Shown piece after piece: positions 61,848 to 64,000 of a stretch of 64,000 bases of DNA; the stretch's first letter is position 1; every line of letters begins with the position of its first letter. The position numbers and the translations under genes are program-made. A model generated the notes under the pieces. That model had not been told where the DNA came from and searched no databases. It saw only the letters and a program-made list of their open reading frames with translations. The stretch lies in contig NZ_JARYGY010000006.1 in the NCBI RefSeq assembly GCF_029906345.1, forward strand, positions 62,001-126,000, in the 5' to 3' direction. Source of the DNA: Aquimarina mycalae. Lineage in GTDB: Bacteria; Bacteroidota; Bacteroidia; Flavobacteriales; Flavobacteriaceae.

Positions 61848-64000
61848 ATGACAATTTCATTATGGAGATATAGTCACTTAATCCTGGCGATTTCTTCTGC
61901 TATTTTTTTATGCTTGGCTTCAATTACAGGAGTTATTCTTGCTTTTGAGCCAATAGCTAATGCTACAAAGCCTTATGCTATTGATGATATTGAAAATATA
62001 ACGATAGCAGAGACTATTGATGTATTACAAAAAGAATATAAAGATATAATTGCAATTAATGTAGAGGAAAGCAATTTCGTTGTTGCTACGGTTGTAACAC
62101 ACTTAGGAAAAAGCAAAAGGATATATGTTGATCCTAGAACTGGTGAAGAATTAGGAGAACCCAGAAATAAGTCTAATGTTTTTGAGTTTGCTACCAACCT
62201 TCATCGATCCTTATTCTTAAAAAGTTTAGGACGTTTTTTTGTTGGTTTAATTTCCTTTTTATTGGTTATTATAGTTATTACTGGGATCCTTCTGATTCTT
62301 AAAAGGCAAGGTGGTATTTCGAGGTTTTTTTCAAAGATAAATAAGGAATATTCAAACCAGTATTATCATATTGTTTTAGGAAGGTGGTTTTTAATACCCA
62401 TACTCATTATTGCGGTAACTGGAGTGTACTTGTCTTTAGAAAAGTTTTCTTTATTGCCAAAACATTCTTTTTCTAATCAAGCAAATTTTGACAAGAGTCA
62501 AACGAGTAGTGTCATAGCTATTGTAGATTTCCCAGTTTTTAAGAACACTTCTCTTAAAGAAGTTAAAAATATAGATTTTCCATTTTCTGAGGACGTAGAA
62601 GATTATTTTACCGTAGCTCTAATAAATAAGGAGCTTTTGGTTCATCAATTTAGTGGTGTTGTTCTTAGTGAACAGCAATATCCTTTTGTGAAAATAGTAT
62701 CCTATTATAGTCTCTTGTTGCATACAGGAAGAGGTAATGTATTATGGTCGATTATTTTGTTAATCAGTTGTGGATCCATGCTGTTTTTTATGTATTCAGG
62801 ATTTTATATGACTGTTAAGCGTCAAAGCGAAAGTAAACTTGTTTACAATAACGAAAATAAGGATTCATGTGAGTATGTTATTTTAGTAGGATCAGAAAAT
62901 GGTTCCACATTTACTTTTGCAAATCTGTTAAAAAATGTAATCTCAGCGGTAAATAAAACCGTATTTATTTCAGAACTAAATTCATATACTACGTTTCAAC
63001 AAGCAAAACAGATTATTGTTATCACTGCTACTTATGGCGAAGGTGAGGCTCCCACAAATGCAAAGAAGTTTATGCATTTGTTTAAGAAAATTCAACCTAT
63101 CAATGAACTTCAGTTTTCGGTAGTTGGTTTGGGATCGAGGGCATATCCTGATTTTTGTAAATATGCAGAAGATATTGAAGAAATACTCGAGTCGCATTCT
63201 AAATTTACTTCTATTTTACCGTTACAAAAAATAAATAATAAAGCTATCGATGAGTTTCAAGAATGGATGAAGAAATGGGGTAACGCTATTGGGTTGCCTA
63301 TAACAACAGAAACTCTTGAAGAAACAGAGAAGTTGGATTATGAAGATTTTACAGTTGTTGATAGGACAGCTGTAAATTCGGATAATACATTTTTACTGCG
63401 TTTACAACCTTTAAAATCTTCAATGAAATTTTGCTCTGGAGATTTATTGGCTATTCGTCCTAATGAAAATACAGTAGATAGATTGTATTCGATAGGAAAA
63501 GTAGATGGAACAATTTTATTAAGCATAAAAAGGCATGAAATGGGTGTTTGTTCTTCATATTTAGAACAGTTACATCAAGGAGATGTAATAAACGCTAGAA
63601 TTAAACGAAATGAAGCATTTTATTTTCCGAGCTCAGCAAATACAGTAGTTTTGATAGCAAATGGAACAGGTGTTGCTCCTTTTTTGGGCATGATAGAAAA
63701 CAAAAGTAAACACAGCAACGCTCATTTGTTTTGGGGAGTAAGAACTAAAAAATCACTCGCTATTTATGATGGTTTTATAAAATCTGATATTGTTAAGAGC
63801 CAATTTTCTGATGGTTATATCGCATACTCTCAAGAAAACGATTGTGTTTATATTCAAAATATAGTTGCGAATAAAGCTAATTTTATAGCAGAGACTCTTC
63901 AAAAAGATGGAGTAATTATGATATGTGGTTCTACTAACATGCAAAAAGCAGTACTTTCTGTACTAGAAAATATAACAGAAGATAAACTAAAAACACCACT
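61848..64000 (+). CDS. PepSY membrane protein fused to flavodoxin/FAD-NAD(P)H reductase, partial
   Basis: The frame opens at the ATG at 61848 and runs 717 codons to the window end without a stop. Residues 1-330 hold four membrane helices and PepSY segments (FEFATNLHRSLFLKSLGRF, VKIVSYYSLLLHTGRG), with His residues that could ligate haem. A flavodoxin-like domain follows (about 340-485: ILVGSENGSTFTFAN, ITATYGEGEAPTNAKKF, VVGLGSRAYPDF). Then comes a sulfite-reductase-flavoprotein-type FAD/NADPH module (RLYSIGKVDG, ANGTGVAPFLGMIENK, MICGSTNMQKAV). This passes electrons from NAD(P)H through flavins to the membrane, probably for ferric iron or haem reduction in the same locus. Only the very C-terminus is missing. 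Confidence 0.9.
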   Translation, partial: MTISLWRYSHLILAISSAIFLCLASITGVILAFEPIANATKPYAIDDIENITIAETIDVLQKEYKDIIAINVEESNFVVATVVTHLGKSKRIYVDPRTGEELGEPRNKSNVFEFATNLHRSLFLKSLGRFFVGLISFLLVIIVITGILLILKRQGGISRFFSKINKEYSNQYYHIVLGRWFLIPILIIAVTGVYLSLEKFSLLPKHSFSNQANFDKSQTSSVIAIVDFPVFKNTSLKEVKNIDFPFSEDVEDYFTVALINKELLVHQFSGVVLSEQQYPFVKIVSYYSLLLHTGRGNVLWSIILLISCGSMLFFMYSGFYMTVKRQSESKLVYNNENKDSCEYVILVGSENGSTFTFANLLKNVISAVNKTVFISELNSYTTFQQAKQIIVITATYGEGEAPTNAKKFMHLFKKIQPINELQFSVVGLGSRAYPDFCKYAEDIEEILESHSKFTSILPLQKINNKAIDEFQEWMKKWGNAIGLPITTETLEETEKLDYEDFTVVDRTAVNSDNTFLLRLQPLKSSMKFCSGDLLAIRPNENTVDRLYSIGKVDGTILLSIKRHEMGVCSSYLEQLHQGDVINARIKRNEAFYFPSSANTVVLIANGTGVAPFLGMIENKSKHSNAHLFWGVRTKKSLAIYDGFIKSDIVKSQFSDGYIAYSQENDCVYIQNIVANKANFIAETLQKDGVIMICGSTNMQKAVLSVLENITEDKLKTP

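Overview
The window looks like chromosomal DNA from a marine-type member of the Flavobacteriaceae (Bacteroidetes). The DNA is AT-rich. Promoter-like TAnnTTTG motifs take the place of E. coli-type -10 boxes. The gene families are typical of the group: long NusB, DUF3276/PUR protein, HmuY, DUF6607, DUF6443 RHS proteins and LanB/LanC with LSLNK-type leaders. An Aquimarina-like genus is plausible but is inference. No tRNA, rRNA, CRISPR array, transposase or phage gene was recognised.

Left part (1-7150, minus strand): a class I lanthipeptide locus. It has a precursor (5436-5675), a LanC cyclase, and a LanB dehydratase split into glutamylation and elimination proteins. Next to it are two short double-glycine leader peptides (5957-6142 and 6175-6342; the second is only 55 residues). 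Their cores have four Cys but too few Ser/Thr to be ordinary lanthipeptides. No exporter gene lies in the window.

Centre (6617-31840): two paralogous two-gene RHS units, each an about 1,180-residue SpvB/RHS-like secreted protein followed by a 2,160-2,280-residue RHS protein. The large proteins carry MopE-type metal-binding motifs, 8 or 6 copies of an 80-residue Cys-containing repeat, DUF6443, RHS repeats and a variable C-terminus. Unit 1 ends in an HExxH metallopeptidase-like tip followed by a candidate immunity lipoprotein. Unit 2 ends in a LysM-like and coiled-coil tip with no immunity gene. Between the units lie a LytTR response regulator, a divergent TPR histidine kinase and an ECF sigma factor.

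32044-40277: two tandem lipoprotein/TPR-CHAT protease operons, then a divergent ECF sigma factor and a membrane-spanning TPR anti-sigma-like protein.

The main discovery candidate is a bipartite element, AGTAAC-N15/16-GAAC on the minus strand. It lies 23-90 bases upstream of five genes: the lanthipeptide precursor, the other precursor pair, the RHS unit 2 operon and both lipoprotein/TPR-CHAT operons. It looks like an ECF promoter. The window encodes two related ECF sigma factors, each beside a target, so peptides, RHS proteins and CHAT proteases may form one regulon. A periplasmic TPR-CHAT protease next to a sigma/anti-sigma pair suggests a proteolysis-controlled transcription switch, comparable in logic to the TPR-CHAT/sigma part of type III-E CRISPR systems but without Cas genes.

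Right part (40497-64000): mostly core genes. These are a cyclophilin-FKBP fusion, small enzymes, an M14 peptidase, a PUR-like protein, an ABC exporter, leucine dehydrogenase, nusB, DUF1573, yajC, MscS and pepT. A 134-bp MITE-like inverted-repeat element follows (55722-55855). The window ends in a haem/iron locus: HmuY and TonB receptor on the minus strand, and DUF6607, ankyrin, DUF2271 and a PepSY-flavoreductase fusion cut by the window end on the plus strand.
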